Shown here: piece by piece, positions 1 through 9,356 of the stretch
Numbering within the stretch: position 1 is the first letter of the stretch
Layout of the letters: each line of letters opens with the position of its first letter
Assembly: GCF_009712425.2 (NCBI RefSeq)
Contig: NZ_VCJR02000002.1
Span: 124,001 to 188,000, forward strand
Origin: Aquisalinus luteolus
Lineage (GTDB): Bacteria; Pseudomonadota; Alphaproteobacteria; Caulobacterales; Parvularculaceae
Reading direction: 5' to 3'
Length of the DNA stretch: 64,000 nt
Made by a program: the position numbers and the translations under genes
Notes under the pieces: model-generated
The model's input: only the letters and a program-made list of their open reading frames with translations
What the model was told of the DNA's origin: nothing
Database searches by the model: none

Positions 1-373
1 CGTATCTCGAAAAGTCGCGGATATAGCCCTTCTGCTCTTCGCTCAGGGTCGTGAGCCTGCCTATGTCGCTCCAGTAGAAGGGTTTGGACTGTAACGGGCT
101 CTGGTTAACGATCGGATCGATATCGAAATAATTTTTCTGGGTATAAAGCTCCAGCCATTCCGGCGGGAAATTGTGATAGATCAGCGCCTTGCCGAGCTCC
201 ATCGCCTGCATTTCCTTGCGCAGGATCGCATAGACGCAGCTCGCGAAGCCATAGACCTGATGAAGATCTTCAAACAGGCCCATCAGCTCGGAAACGTCGT
301 CAACGCCGCCGAGAGCATCGAGATACCGCTCCAGCGGACCCGAGAACTCGCTCGTCTCTCCAGGTGGGACCAT
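1..373 (-). CDS. LuxR-family regulator, N-terminal autoinducer-binding domain (3' end outside window)
   Basis: Reading the minus strand from an ATG at 373 gives 124 uninterrupted codons running off the window. The protein matches the AHL-binding domain of LuxR/TraR regulators: Trp73, Tyr77 (spaced W-x3-Y), Asp86-Pro87 and Trp101 fall where TraR has W57, Y61, D70 and W85, the pocket residues that hold the homoserine lactone. The HTH half would lie beyond position 1. GGAGGA sits 15 bases before the ATG, rather far, and an in-frame GTG lies at 388, so the start is uncertain. It is transcribed away from algD. No luxI is visible in the window, so it may be a solo receptor. Family assignment is by motif and I am fairly sure of it. 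Confidence 0.82.
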   Translation of the reverse strand, partial: MVPPGETSEFSGPLERYLDALGGVDDVSELMGLFEDLHQVYGFASCVYAILRKEMQAMELGKALIYHNFPPEWLELYTQKNYFDIDPIVNQSPLQSKPFYWSDIGRLTTLSEEQKGYIRDFSRY

Positions 374-521
374 GATGGTCTGTTTCACTCCTCCGGCGCG
401 GGCCTGCAACACCATGCAGTACCTGTCCGGCCCTTCCTTCCACTTAACAGTGTAGCACTGAAAAGCACTGATGATGAAGGTTTTCCGCACATGATGCTGC
501 AAACGGCGGAAATCCTGCGGC

Positions 522-534
522 TAACGGCCCGTTA
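522..534. promoter_or_regulatory. Short perfect palindrome upstream of algD
   Basis: TAACGGCCCGTTA is a 6-bp perfect inverted repeat around one base, 52 bases before the algD ATG and inside the 213-base divergent luxR-algD spacer. It could be an operator, but it is too short to be a 20-bp lux box and its role is a guess. Confidence 0.25.
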
Positions 535-586
535 AGTGGCGCGCGCTATAAGGAAGCGAACTCGGCTTAACCATGGGATGCGCCCG

Positions 587-1915
587 ATGAAACTGTCTAT
601 TTTCGGCCTTGGCTATGTCGGCGCGGTTTCTGGCGCGTGCCTTGCCGACCTTGGCCACCAGGTGACCGGCGTAGACCTGAACCCGGACAAGGTCGCCCGC
701 ATAAATGCCGGGGAAGCCCCGATCTATGAGGCGCTGATCGGCGAACTGACCGGGAAGATGGTCGCAGAGGGCAGGTTCTCGGCAACGACCGACCAGCAGG
801 CGGCCGTGCGCGAGACAGACCTGTCGATCATCTCCGTCGGCACGCCCACCGCCGCAGATGGCAGCCCGATGATGGGCGCTGTCGAGGCTGTGACCCGCAT
901 GATCGGCGATACGGTGCGCGAAAGCGGCAAGACGCATACGGTCGTGGTGCGCTCCACCGTCACGCCCGGCTATTGCGTCGGCACGCTGGCCCCGGTTCTG
1001 GAAAAAGCGGCCGGACGCAAGATCGGCGACGGGCTGCACCTTGTCTTCAACCCTGAATTCCTGCGTGAAGGATCGTCCGTACGCGATTTCCGCGAACCGC
1101 CCTTCACCATTCTCGGCTCCATGACCAGCGAAGGCGCAGAAATTGCCGCGCGGCTTTATGACGGCATCGATGCGCCGGTGATCCGTACAGAACCGGGCGT
1201 CGCGGAGTCGATCAAGATCCTGTCCAACGCCTTCCATGCGCTGAAGATTTCCTTTGCCAATGAGGCAGGGCGACTGCTGAAATCCTCCGGCATCGATGCA
1301 ACCGAGGCGATGCGCATTTTCGTTCAGGACACGGCGCTGAATGCATCCGGCGCCTATCTGCGCCCCGGCTTTGCCTTTGGCGGGTCATGCCTGCCCAAGG
1401 ATATCCGCGCGATCCTGTCCATGGCCGCGATGAGCCGCACAGACCTGCCGGTCCTGTCTGCCGTGATGGGGTCCAACCGCGCGCATATTGACAGCGTGCT
1501 CGACATGATCATGGCGCGCATCGCCGGAGGCAAGCCGCGCAAGGCGGCGTTGTTCGGCCTGTCCTTCAAACCGGGTACGGACGACCTGCGTGAAAGCCCT
1601 TATGTCGCGCTGGCGGAAAAACTGATCGGCAAGGGGTTCGACCTGTCGATCATCGACCCATGGGTCAAGACCAGCCGGTTGCTTGGCAAGAACAAGGCAT
1701 TCATCGAGCAGGAGATCCCGCATTTCGAAGCACTGTTGAACCGGGACCTTGAGACGACCCTCGCTCAGAACGACATCCTGATCATCGGTCATGCCTCCAA
1801 GGACCATCTCGCCATGATCGGCGAGCATGCAGGCGGCAAGACGGTGATCGACCTTGCCAATATCTCTTCGCTTCGCGCGCGCGACGACATCGATTATGAA
1901 GGCGTGTGCTGGTAA
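587..1915 (+). CDS. algD: GDP-mannose 6-dehydrogenase
   Basis: NAD-dependent four-electron oxidation of GDP-mannose to GDP-mannuronate, the committed step for alginate-like uronate polymers. The 442-aa protein starts with the Rossmann motif GLGYVG (residues 6-11), has the dehydrogenase signature FGGSCLPKD with catalytic Cys268, the same number as in Pseudomonas AlgD, and ends in EGxCW like AlgD. An upstream in-frame ATG at 536 would add 17 residues before the glycine motif, so the ATG at 587 is preferred. The stop overlaps the next gene's ATG (TAATG), so the two are translationally coupled. No alginate polymerase genes are in the window, so the final polymer is unknown. A UDP-glucose dehydrogenase is the less likely alternative. 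Confidence 0.9.
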   Translation: MKLSIFGLGYVGAVSGACLADLGHQVTGVDLNPDKVARINAGEAPIYEALIGELTGKMVAEGRFSATTDQQAAVRETDLSIISVGTPTAADGSPMMGAVEAVTRMIGDTVRESGKTHTVVVRSTVTPGYCVGTLAPVLEKAAGRKIGDGLHLVFNPEFLREGSSVRDFREPPFTILGSMTSEGAEIAARLYDGIDAPVIRTEPGVAESIKILSNAFHALKISFANEAGRLLKSSGIDATEAMRIFVQDTALNASGAYLRPGFAFGGSCLPKDIRAILSMAAMSRTDLPVLSAVMGSNRAHIDSVLDMIMARIAGGKPRKAALFGLSFKPGTDDLRESPYVALAEKLIGKGFDLSIIDPWVKTSRLLGKNKAFIEQEIPHFEALLNRDLETTLAQNDILIIGHASKDHLAMIGEHAGGKTVIDLANISSLRARDDIDYEGVCW

Positions 1916-3144
1916 TGGCAGCGCAAGACGACACGCGGCCAACTCTCCTCTTCGTCTCGCCGCAATTCCTGTTTCCGCTCGATGCGGGCGGAAAGATTCG
2001 CACAACGAATATCCTGCGCAACATGAAGGGCGGGGCGTTCCGCATTCACCTGATCTCGCCGGCGACGCCCGATGAGGAGACGAGCTGGGGTGCCGAGGTT
2101 ACCGGCATCTGTGATGAATATACACCATGGCGGATTGCGCCACGCGACAGGCTGCATCGTTTTGCCGGACTCCTCTCTCCCCTGCCTGTTTCGGTCTGGT
2201 CAGATGCCCTTCCCGAGAGCCGGAGGGCGGTCGAGACTGTCCTGAAGACCCGGCCTGATGTTGCCGTTTTCGACTTCACCCATTGTGCTGCCCTGATGCC
2301 CTCCTACAGCTTCATGGAAAAATGCGGAGCACGGACGGTCCTTTTCACCCACAATGTCGAAACGGAAATTTTCGCCCGTCACGCCAGAACCTCCTCCTTC
2401 CCCATGTCGATCGTCTGGCAGATGGAACGGGCAAAAATGGCGCGGTTCGAGCGCAACGCCTGTAGCCGCTTCGACACGGTGATTGCCGTATCCGAACGCG
2501 ATGCCGCCAAGCTCAAGGAAGACTTTGGCACGGCAAGAACCGCAGCCATCCCGACCGGCGTCGACCTCGACTTCTTCGGCTACACGTCGCCGACTGACGA
2601 AACCGGGTCGCTGATCTTTACCGGCTCCATGGACTGGCGCGCCAACCAGGACGGGTTGATGTGGTTTCTCAATGAGGTCTGGCCGCTGATCGCCGAAAAG
2701 CGCCCGCAAACCAGCTTCAAGGTCATCGGCAAGAACCCGCCCCAGCATCTGATCGATGCCGCGCAGAATGCCGGTGCCAACTGGACCTTTACCGGTTTTG
2801 TCGACGATATCCGCCCCCATGCTGCGGAAGGCTCTGCCTATGTCATTCCCCTGCGCGTTGGCGGTGGTACACGGATCAAGGCCTATGAGGCGATGGCGAT
2901 GGGCCTGCCGGTCGTCTCCACCGCGCTCGGCGTCGAGGGCCTGCCGCTGTCACCGGGCGAGCATTACCTGAAGGCGGACACGCCGGAAGACTTTGCCGCT
3001 GCCACGCTGCGCCTACTGGCAGAAACCGACACACGCCGGATGCTATCCATGGCTGCCCGGGATTATGTCGAGAAAAACTGCAGTCAGAAAAGCGTCGCTG
3101 AAGTCTTCGAGCGCATCTGTCTCGACACGCTGAACGCTGGCTGA
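1915..3144 (+). CDS. Glycosyltransferase family 4 (group 1)
   Basis: Predicted cytoplasmic GT-B glycosyltransferase of 409 aa that adds a sugar from a nucleotide donor during surface polysaccharide assembly. The N-terminal domain begins with an SPQFLFPLDAGGKIRT loop typical of acceptor-binding domains. The C-terminal domain has FTGSMDW, then RVGGGTRIKAYEAMAMGLP around residues 313-330, the donor-site E-x7-E region with Glu325, and a following switch to VSTALGVEGL. The ATG lies within the algD stop codon, so it is coupled to uronate-sugar synthesis. Donor and acceptor cannot be read from sequence; a hexuronate or mannose polymer is an inference from algD. Confidence 0.85.
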   Translation: MAAQDDTRPTLLFVSPQFLFPLDAGGKIRTTNILRNMKGGAFRIHLISPATPDEETSWGAEVTGICDEYTPWRIAPRDRLHRFAGLLSPLPVSVWSDALPESRRAVETVLKTRPDVAVFDFTHCAALMPSYSFMEKCGARTVLFTHNVETEIFARHARTSSFPMSIVWQMERAKMARFERNACSRFDTVIAVSERDAAKLKEDFGTARTAAIPTGVDLDFFGYTSPTDETGSLIFTGSMDWRANQDGLMWFLNEVWPLIAEKRPQTSFKVIGKNPPQHLIDAAQNAGANWTFTGFVDDIRPHAAEGSAYVIPLRVGGGTRIKAYEAMAMGLPVVSTALGVEGLPLSPGEHYLKADTPEDFAAATLRLLAETDTRRMLSMAARDYVEKNCSQKSVAEVFERICLDTLNAG

Positions 3145-3202
3145 CGCTGCTAGTCCTCCACACCACTCAGTGATATGAGAGCGGCGGAACGAGGACAGTG
3201 CC

Positions 3203-3760
3203 ATGACAGACAAAACCATCTATCACCCGACACCCATCATCGAGACCGAGCGATTGATCCTGCGCGGCTGGGAAATGCGCGACCTGCCCGCCTATACGCA
3301 AATGATGGCCGACGAGGACGTCGCCCGGTTCATCGGCGGCACGGTCGGGCCGGACATGGCGTGGCGGCAATTCGCCGGGCTTGCCGGTCACTGGGCCCTG
3401 CGCGGGTTCGGCTTTTTCGTTGTCGAGGAAAAGGCGACCGGCGCATTCATGGGCCGGATCGGGCCTCATTTTCCCGTCGGTTGGCCGCACCTGGAAATCG
3501 GCTGGACGCTCAACGCCGCGGCACAGGGCAAGGGCTATGCGGTCGAGGCCGCAGGGGCGAGCGCAGATTGGTTGTTCGCGGCAAAGCCAGAACTGACGAA
3601 ATTCATCAGCGTCATCGACCCGGCCAACCGCCCGTCGCAAAAGGTCGCGGAGCGCCTCGGCATGGCAAACACTGGCGAGATTTTCGAGGTTTTCGGCTAC
3701 AAGACAGAGATCTGGGAGATCAGCCGCACTGCATGGGTTAATGGCAGGGCCGCCGGATAA
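3203..3760 (+). CDS. GNAT family N-acetyltransferase (RimJ/RimL type)
   Basis: 185 aa. It opens with IIETERLILRGWEMRDL, the usual first strand of RimL-like acetyltransferases. Residues around 100-115 read LEIGWTLNAAAQGKGYAVEA, the beta4 strand and the acetyl-CoA pyrophosphate loop (Q/R-x-x-G-x-G/A type), and AERLGM follows in the last helix. This class uses acetyl-CoA to acetylate protein N-termini, amino acids or small amines; the substrate is not predictable. ATG at 3203 follows GAGGACAGTGCC. It stands 58 bases after the glycosyltransferase gene and 16 bases before the desaturase gene, so it may share their transcript. Confidence 0.85.
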   Translation: MTDKTIYHPTPIIETERLILRGWEMRDLPAYTQMMADEDVARFIGGTVGPDMAWRQFAGLAGHWALRGFGFFVVEEKATGAFMGRIGPHFPVGWPHLEIGWTLNAAAQGKGYAVEAAGASADWLFAAKPELTKFISVIDPANRPSQKVAERLGMANTGEIFEVFGYKTEIWEISRTAWVNGRAAG

Positions 3761-3776
3761 TTGTTATACTGGGCGC

Positions 3777-4721
3777 ATGACAGCTGCCAATCGCCTGCGC
3801 CCGACAGATATCTTTACAGCGGAAGAATGGGCCGATCTTTCCCGCCGCCAGCCATGGCGCGGACCGCTGCTGGTCGCCCATGCATGGGGCATCATCGCCG
3901 CGGCCATCGCGCTCGTCGCGATCTGGCCTAACCCGGTGACGGTGATCCTCGCGATCATGCTGATCGGTGCGCGCCAGCTGGGCCTCGCTATCCTGATGCA
4001 TGAGGCCGCCCATGGCGCGCTGCACCCGAACCGCAAGGTGAACGACTTCCTAGGCCACTGGCTGAGCGCGGCGCCGGTCGGCGCGGCATTGCCGAGCTAT
4101 CGCGCCTATCATCTCGCCCACCACAAATATGTGCAGAGCGACGAAGACCCGGACCTGATCCTGTCGGCCCCCTTCCCGGTCACGAAAGCCTCGATGCGGC
4201 GCAAATTCATCCGTGACCTGACCGGCCAGACCTTCTTTCGCCAGCGCATCCTCGGCCTGTTCGTGCAGATGAAAGGCGACAGCGCAGCGGAGAAACAGGC
4301 AGAGGTGCTGTCAGGACGCAAGGGGCTCTATCATTTCCTCATCACCAATGGCGTCCTGCTGGCGATCGCCATCGTCTCAGGCCTGTGGTGGGCATATCCG
4401 CTGTGGCTCATCGCCATGGCGACATGGTTCCCGTTCGTTACGCGCATCCGCAATATCGCCGAGCATGCATGTGTCGAGACGACCGACGACCCGCTCGGTC
4501 ATGCCCGCACCACCGTGCCGAGCTGGTGGGAGCGGCTTCTGATCGCGCCCTACTGGGTGCATTACCATTCGGAGCACCACGCTTTCATGCACCTGCCCTG
4601 TTACCGCCTGCCAAAGGCGCACGCGATGATGCAGGCAAAGGGCCATGGCGCGCGCATTCCGATGGCGCGGTCTTATGCCGAAATACTGCGCATGGCGGCG
4701 ACCAAATCTCAAACGGTCTAA
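3777..4721 (+). CDS. Membrane fatty acid desaturase / hydroxylase family protein
   Basis: 314-aa integral membrane di-iron enzyme. The histidine boxes are HEAAH (in LMHEAAHGALHP), HLAHHK, an AEHAC segment, and HSEHHAFMH near the C-terminus, which together bind the two irons. Hydrophobic stretches at about residues 30-70 and 190-220 give the usual two hairpins. The family introduces double bonds or hydroxyls into acyl chains or carotenoids; the class with HxxHH and HxxHHAxxH boxes includes acyl-lipid desaturases. ATG 3777 is chosen because the upstream in-frame ATG (3741) lies inside the previous gene. The exact substrate is unknown. Confidence 0.82.
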   Translation: MTAANRLRPTDIFTAEEWADLSRRQPWRGPLLVAHAWGIIAAAIALVAIWPNPVTVILAIMLIGARQLGLAILMHEAAHGALHPNRKVNDFLGHWLSAAPVGAALPSYRAYHLAHHKYVQSDEDPDLILSAPFPVTKASMRRKFIRDLTGQTFFRQRILGLFVQMKGDSAAEKQAEVLSGRKGLYHFLITNGVLLAIAIVSGLWWAYPLWLIAMATWFPFVTRIRNIAEHACVETTDDPLGHARTTVPSWWERLLIAPYWVHYHSEHHAFMHLPCYRLPKAHAMMQAKGHGARIPMARSYAEILRMAATKSQTV

Positions 4722-4800
4722 ACTCCAAGCCTTTGCCTTCCTGCTTTGACGCGGCGCAATATCGGGCGATATAGTAGGGGGAGCGAACAGGAGACATTTC

Positions 4801-6228
4801 ATGAAATTTGCCGCAAATCTTGGCGCATCGGCCTTTGCAGCCGCGATCATGCTTGCCGCGCCATTGGCACAGGCGCAGGCGCAGGCGCCCGCCCTCGATG
4901 AGGAGACCATCGATGAAGCAGAAATGCTGATGGATGCGGGGCTATCCTCAACCATCGGCTATGAGGTTGTGGAGAGCCTGACGACGGAGATCGGCCCGCG
5001 GCTTGCAGGCTCCGAGGCAGAGGCCCGCGCCCGCGACTGGGCCGTTGCGAAGATGACGGCACTGGGGCTGAAGAATGTCCGTATAGACCCGTTTGATGTG
5101 CCCTATTGGGAACGCGGCATCGAAGAGGCCGAGATCATCTCGCCTTATCCCCAGAGCCTTGAGCTGACCGCTCTTGGTGGCTCCGTCGCCACAACCGAGA
5201 AAGGTGTGACCGGCGAGATTGTACGCTTCGAGACGCTGGCCGATCTGCAGGATGCGCCGATGACGGGCCTCGAAGGCAAGATAGTGTTCGTCGACGAATA
5301 CATGACGCGCACGCAGGACGGCTCGGGCTATGGTGTTGCCGTCGCCAAGCGCTCCGGCGCGGCGATCGAGGCCGGCAAGCGCGGCGCTGTCGCGGCGCTG
5401 ATCCGCTCCGTCGGTACGGACAGCCACCGCTTTCCCCATACCGGGCAGATGCGTTATGGCGAGGTGGACCGCAAGGTACCGATTGCCGCCCTGTCTGCCC
5501 CTGATGCAGACCAGCTACAGCGGGCACTGGAGCGCGGCAGGCCGGTGACCGTTCGTGTGCGGCTGGATACGGTGTCACCCGGGACCCGTCCCTCCGGCAA
5601 TGTCATCGGCGAAATTCCCGGCCGGACCGACGAGATCGTTGTCATTGGCGGGCACCTCGATTCTTGGGATCTCGGCACTGGTGCGGTTGACGATGGTGCA
5701 GGCATCGGCATCACCATGGGTGCGGCAAAGGTCATTCTCGAATCCGGCCTGAAACCGGAACGCACCATCCGCATCGTCGCTTTCGGAGCTGAGGAAATCG
5801 GCCTTTATGGTGGTATTCATTATGCGGAGAAATATGCTGCCGATCTCGACAAGCATATCGTCGGCGCGGAATCCGATTTCGGCGCAGGGCAGATCTATCA
5901 GTTCCAGACGCGCTTCGGCGAAACAAAACTGGACCGCGCAAAGGAATTCCAGCGCGTGCTCGCCCCGCTTGGCATCGGACCTGGCAATAACGAGGCATCG
6001 GGCGGGCCGGACATGATCGGCCTGCGCGGTGCCGGTGTGCCGGTGGTGACACTGAAGCAGAACGGGTGGGACTATTTCGACCTGCATCACACCCATGATG
6101 ACACGCTCGACAAGATCGACCCGGACGATATCGCCCAGAATGTCGCCGCCTATGCCGCCTTCGTCTGGATGGCCGCAAACATGGACGGTGATTTCCGCGA
6201 CCCGGTCATGATGGAAGCGAGCCAGTAG
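4801..6228 (+). CDS. M28 family zinc metallopeptidase with PA domain, exported
   Basis: 475 aa with a Sec signal peptide (first ~24 residues ending AQAQA). A protease-associated insert spans roughly residues 130-260. Zinc ligands follow the M28 pattern: GGHLDSWDLGTGAVDDGAG with His285 and Asp297, AFGAEEIG with Glu331/332, and the late DLHHTHDDTLD motif. The domain order matches plasma glutamate carboxypeptidase-like (carboxypeptidase Q) proteins, which clip dipeptides or N-terminal residues in the periplasm or outside. GGGAGCGAACAGGAG precedes the ATG. It is followed by an independent phosphatase gene; no operon logic is evident. Confidence 0.88.
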   Translation: MKFAANLGASAFAAAIMLAAPLAQAQAQAPALDEETIDEAEMLMDAGLSSTIGYEVVESLTTEIGPRLAGSEAEARARDWAVAKMTALGLKNVRIDPFDVPYWERGIEEAEIISPYPQSLELTALGGSVATTEKGVTGEIVRFETLADLQDAPMTGLEGKIVFVDEYMTRTQDGSGYGVAVAKRSGAAIEAGKRGAVAALIRSVGTDSHRFPHTGQMRYGEVDRKVPIAALSAPDADQLQRALERGRPVTVRVRLDTVSPGTRPSGNVIGEIPGRTDEIVVIGGHLDSWDLGTGAVDDGAGIGITMGAAKVILESGLKPERTIRIVAFGAEEIGLYGGIHYAEKYAADLDKHIVGAESDFGAGQIYQFQTRFGETKLDRAKEFQRVLAPLGIGPGNNEASGGPDMIGLRGAGVPVVTLKQNGWDYFDLHHTHDDTLDKIDPDDIAQNVAAYAAFVWMAANMDGDFRDPVMMEASQ

Positions 6229-6308
6229 AACACAAAACTGTCATGCCGCCGGGGTATCAGGACGGCATGACAGTTCCGGTCACAGTTGCGTGCCCGTATC
6301 GGGGAAAA

Positions 6309-7499
6309 ATGAGGGGTATGAGGATGAAGACGCTGAACAGACTGATGGCCGCTGCATGCCTGACAGCGATTGCCGCCTGCGCAAGCCAGGGCCAGGACCC
6401 TGACCTGACGGTCGAACTGCCGGGGCCACCGGACCCTGTACCGGTCCGCATCCTGTCTTCGGCCCCGCTCGATACCAGCGCCACGGTGACACGCATCGCG
6501 TTTGGCTCCTGCGCTGACGAAACGGAAGACCAGTCGATCTGGACAGAGATCGCTGCGACAGAGCCTGACGTCTTCCTGTTCATGGGTGACAATGTCTATG
6601 GCGATGCCAAGGCAGATGATGCCCGGTTCAACGACCCCGACCTGCCGAAGATGCGCCAGTCCTATGTCGACCTCGGCAAGAGCAAGCCGTTCGAGGCGTT
6701 GCGCCAGTCTACGCCGGTGCTGGCTGTCTGGGACGACCATGATTACGGCCTGAATGATGGCGGTGCCGATTATGTCTTCAAGGAACAGGCAGAAGCGCTG
6801 TTCGAGGATGTGTGGGATCTGGCCGAAGCGGATGAACGCCGCCAGCGGCCCGGTATCTATCAGAGCTGGATGCTGGGCGAGGAACGCGGGCGCATGGTCC
6901 AGATCATCCTGCTCGACACGCGCTTCTTCCGCTCTGCCCTTCTGCCGACAGATACGCCGGATGCACCGGGCAAGGAGCGCTATATTCCCGACCCGACGGC
7001 CGCCAAGACCATGCTGGGTGCAGAGCAATGGCGCTGGCTGAACAACGAGCTGCTGAAGCCTGCCGACCTGCGCCTGATCGTGTCATCCATTCAGGTCCTT
7101 GCCGACGGTCACGGCTGGGAAGCATGGAAGATGCTGCCAGCCGAGCGCGAGCGGCTGTACAACATGATCAATGCAACGGGGGCGGAGAATGTCGTGCTGC
7201 TGTCCGGCGACCGCCATGCAGGGGCGATCTATCGCAAGGATGTAACGCTGACCTATCCGCTCTATGAGGTCACCTCCTCCTCGCTCAACCTGCCGGCATC
7301 GATCTGGCGCGAGGAAAGCGGCACGACCTATGTCGAGCCGGGCCCGAACCGGCTGGGCGGCATGGTCTATGACGCCAATTTCGGCATCATCGATATCGAC
7401 TGGGAATATGAGGCGCTGTCGCTGGAACTGCGCGGCGCCGATGGCGGGATCATCACGCGGGAAACCGTCAGCCTGTCCGAGCTGCGCCCCGTATACTGA
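6309..7499 (+). CDS. Alkaline phosphatase D-like (PhoD) metallophosphoesterase, lipoprotein
   Basis: Up to 396 aa. The N-terminus reads as a lipoprotein signal ending AIAAC, so the mature protein should be lipid-anchored. PhoD-type metal-binding motifs are present: FGSCAD, MGDNVYGD, WDDHDYG, LLDTRFFR and SGDRHAG. This family hydrolyses phosphodiesters and monoesters using Ca/Fe, often under phosphate limitation. Three in-frame ATGs (6309, 6318, 6324) are possible; GGGGA precedes 6309 and GAGGGG precedes 6324, so the start is unsettled by a few residues. Gene stands alone, 20 bases from the convergent SRPBCC gene. Confidence 0.85.
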   Translation: MRGMRMKTLNRLMAAACLTAIAACASQGQDPDLTVELPGPPDPVPVRILSSAPLDTSATVTRIAFGSCADETEDQSIWTEIAATEPDVFLFMGDNVYGDAKADDARFNDPDLPKMRQSYVDLGKSKPFEALRQSTPVLAVWDDHDYGLNDGGADYVFKEQAEALFEDVWDLAEADERRQRPGIYQSWMLGEERGRMVQIILLDTRFFRSALLPTDTPDAPGKERYIPDPTAAKTMLGAEQWRWLNNELLKPADLRLIVSSIQVLADGHGWEAWKMLPAERERLYNMINATGAENVVLLSGDRHAGAIYRKDVTLTYPLYEVTSSSLNLPASIWREESGTTYVEPGPNRLGGMVYDANFGIIDIDWEYEALSLELRGADGGIITRETVSLSELRPVY

Positions 7500-7518
7500 T
7501 CAGGAGAAGCTGGCGTAT

Positions 7519-8109
7519 TCAGGGTCGCGGCGTGAACTGCGCAGGGGCGGGTGCATCGCCGGCCTCTTCCTCTGCTGAGGCCTTCAGGCTTTCCAGTCCC
7601 TTCTCGTAATCGGGGGCAAGAAATTTCTCCATCATGAAGCCCATATAGGTTGCCATGGGCTGCATCAGCACCGGCACGCCGCGGCGCATGTTGGAGTCAA
7701 AGGACCAGGTAATATGCGTAGAGGACGGGCCTTTTTCCTCAAGCTGAAAGACTGCATGGGCACCGCCCATGGCGCCGAAATTCAGGTCGCTTTCCATGCG
7801 GCGGGGCGGGTCATAGGCGGTGATGCGCTGGGACCCGTTGCCGACGCTTTTCACCTCGCTGGTCCATGCCATGAGATGACCGACGCCTGACCCTTCGATC
7901 GTATATTTCGCCTCCGGATCGCGATCCGCCCAGGGCGACCATGCGGGCCAGCGGTTGAAATCGCCGATCAGGGCAAACACCGTCTCGCGCGGTGCGTTGA
8001 TGGTGATGTCCCGGCTCATCGTCACATGATCGGGCAGGAAAAAGCCGAGGGCATAGGCCCCCAGCGCCAGAACGACCAGCACAAGCAGGATCAGCAACAG
8101 GATTTCCAT
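7519..8109 (-). CDS. SRPBCC (START-like) family protein with N-terminal membrane anchor
   Basis: 196 aa. Residues 1-25 form one hydrophobic helix, then the domain starts with MSRDITINAPRETVFALIGDFNRWPAWSPW, the standard opening of polyketide-cyclase/SRPBCC lipid-binding folds, and closes with a long C-terminal helix (MEKFLAPDYEKGLESLK). Members bind hydrophobic ligands in a deep pocket; no ligand is known for this group. It is transcribed towards the convergent PhoD gene. A short acidic/proline tail follows the fold. Confidence 0.8.
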   Translation of the reverse strand: MEILLLILLVLVVLALGAYALGFFLPDHVTMSRDITINAPRETVFALIGDFNRWPAWSPWADRDPEAKYTIEGSGVGHLMAWTSEVKSVGNGSQRITAYDPPRRMESDLNFGAMGGAHAVFQLEEKGPSSTHITWSFDSNMRRGVPVLMQPMATYMGFMMEKFLAPDYEKGLESLKASAEEEAGDAPAPAQFTPRP

Positions 8110-8205
8110 CGGTCATCTCCCTTTTTTGCCATGCTGATCCCAAGCCGGGCCTGTGCGCAAGCCAAAAGCGGTTAACGCAATAGAGGGCAGCCGAGGCGAG
8201 ACATG

Positions 8206-8232
8206 AAAAAAGCGGCCAGATGGCCGCTTTTT
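8206..8232 (-). terminator. Rho-independent terminator of the ffh-rplS operon
   Basis: A 12-bp perfect stem (AAAAAGCGGCCA paired with TGGCCGCTTTTT) with a two-base loop lies 24 bases after the rplS stop. Read on the minus strand it ends in a run of T. Confidence 0.88.
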
Positions 8233-8256
8233 CCGAAATTCAGTTTGCCGGGACGC

Positions 8257-8628
8257 TCATGCGTTCTTGCCGCGGCGATCGACCTTTTCGGTGATGCGGG
8301 CAGATTTGCCGCGACGACCACGCAGATAGTACAGCTTGGCGCGACGGACTTTACCGCGGCGAACGACTTCGATGGAGTCGACCAGCGGGGAGTAGATCGG
8401 GAATACGCGCTCGACACCTTCGCCGAAGGAAATCTTGCGAACGGTGAAGCTCTCGTTCAGGCCGCCGCCACCACGGGCAATGCAGACGCCTTCATAGGCC
8501 TGCAGGCGGACGCGGTCGCCCTCGCGCACTTTGACGTTGACGCGCAGCGTATCGCCGGCACCGAATTCCGGTACCGTCTTGTTCAATTCTTCCATGTGCT
8601 CTTTTTCGAGCTGTTCGATGATATTCAT
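8257..8628 (-). CDS. rplS: 50S ribosomal protein L19
   Basis: 123 aa, full length for L19. It sits at the 30S-50S interface. The signature [20 protein letters not shown] and the later [18 protein letters not shown] with [19 protein letters not shown] are diagnostic. ATG overlaps the trmD stop (ATGA), so it is coupled to trmD. Last gene of the block, followed by a clear terminator. Confidence 0.98.
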   Translation of the reverse strand: MNIIEQLEKEHMEELNKTVPEFGAGDTLRVNVKVREGDRVRLQAYEGVCIARGGGGLNESFTVRKISFGEGVERVFPIYSPLVDSIEVVRRGKVRRAKLYYLRGRRGKSARITEKVDRRGKNA

Positions 8629-9356
8629 TGGTCGTCTTCTTTCTTTTCTGGTGCCGGATTGGACCCCGCTTCATTCCTGTCATCAGGCAGCAAGTCGGGT
8701 CGTCGCGCGCGCGTTATGTCCAATGCCTGCTTCCGGCGCCAGCCGGCAACAGCCTCATGATCTCCCGAGAGAAGCACGGGCGGGATCTCCCGGCCCTCAA
8801 AGTCCCGGGGCCTGGTATACTGGGGATATTCCAGCAGGCCGCTCTCGAAACTTTCTTCCTCGCTCGATTGAGACGCGCCCAATACACCGGGAATGAGCCG
8901 AACGCAAGCCTCTATCAGCGTTTGCGCAGCAACCTCCCCGCCTGCGAGAACGAAGTCGCCGATGGAGACCTCCTCCACGTCCCGCGCATCGAGAAACCGC
9001 TGGTCGACCCCTTCGAACCGGCCGCAAAGCAGGATGACCCCCGGCCCGGCGGCAAGCTCCTGCACACGGGCCTGTTTCAGCGGCTTTCCCCGTGGGGAGA
9101 GATAGATAAAAGGTCGGCCTGCGCGTTCCACACTATCAGCCGCCGCAGCCAGCACATCGGCGCGCATCACCATGCCCGGCCCGCCGCCGGCGGGCGTATC
9201 ATCGACATTACGGTGCTTGTTGTGGGCATGATCTCTGATCTGGACCGTGTCTAGCGACCACAGGCCTTCGTTCCGTGCCCGGCCGATGATCGAGACATCG
9301 AGCATGCCGGGGAAGGCTTCCGGAAACAGGGTAAGGATGGTGGCATGCCAGCTCAT
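8625..9356 (-). CDS. trmD: tRNA (guanine37-N1)-methyltransferase
   Basis: 243 aa. Methylates G37 of tRNAs reading CNN/CGG-type codons, preventing +1 frameshifts. It shows the SPOUT trefoil-knot sequences [17 protein letters not shown] and [11 protein letters not shown], plus [15 protein letters not shown] near the N-terminus and YTRPRDFEG in the C-terminal domain. Start ATG overlaps the rimM stop (ATGA), and its own stop overlaps the rplS start, so rimM, trmD and rplS are translationally coupled. Confidence 0.97.
   Translation of the reverse strand: MSWHATILTLFPEAFPGMLDVSIIGRARNEGLWSLDTVQIRDHAHNKHRNVDDTPAGGGPGMVMRADVLAAAADSVERAGRPFIYLSPRGKPLKQARVQELAAGPGVILLCGRFEGVDQRFLDARDVEEVSIGDFVLAGGEVAAQTLIEACVRLIPGVLGASQSSEEESFESGLLEYPQYTRPRDFEGREIPPVLLSGDHEAVAGWRRKQALDITRARRPDLLPDDRNEAGSNPAPEKKEDDQ

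Noticed and set aside
374-586. lux box between luxR and algD
   Set aside because: ACCTGTCC near 420 resembles half a lux box, but no 20-bp dyad of the right form was found.
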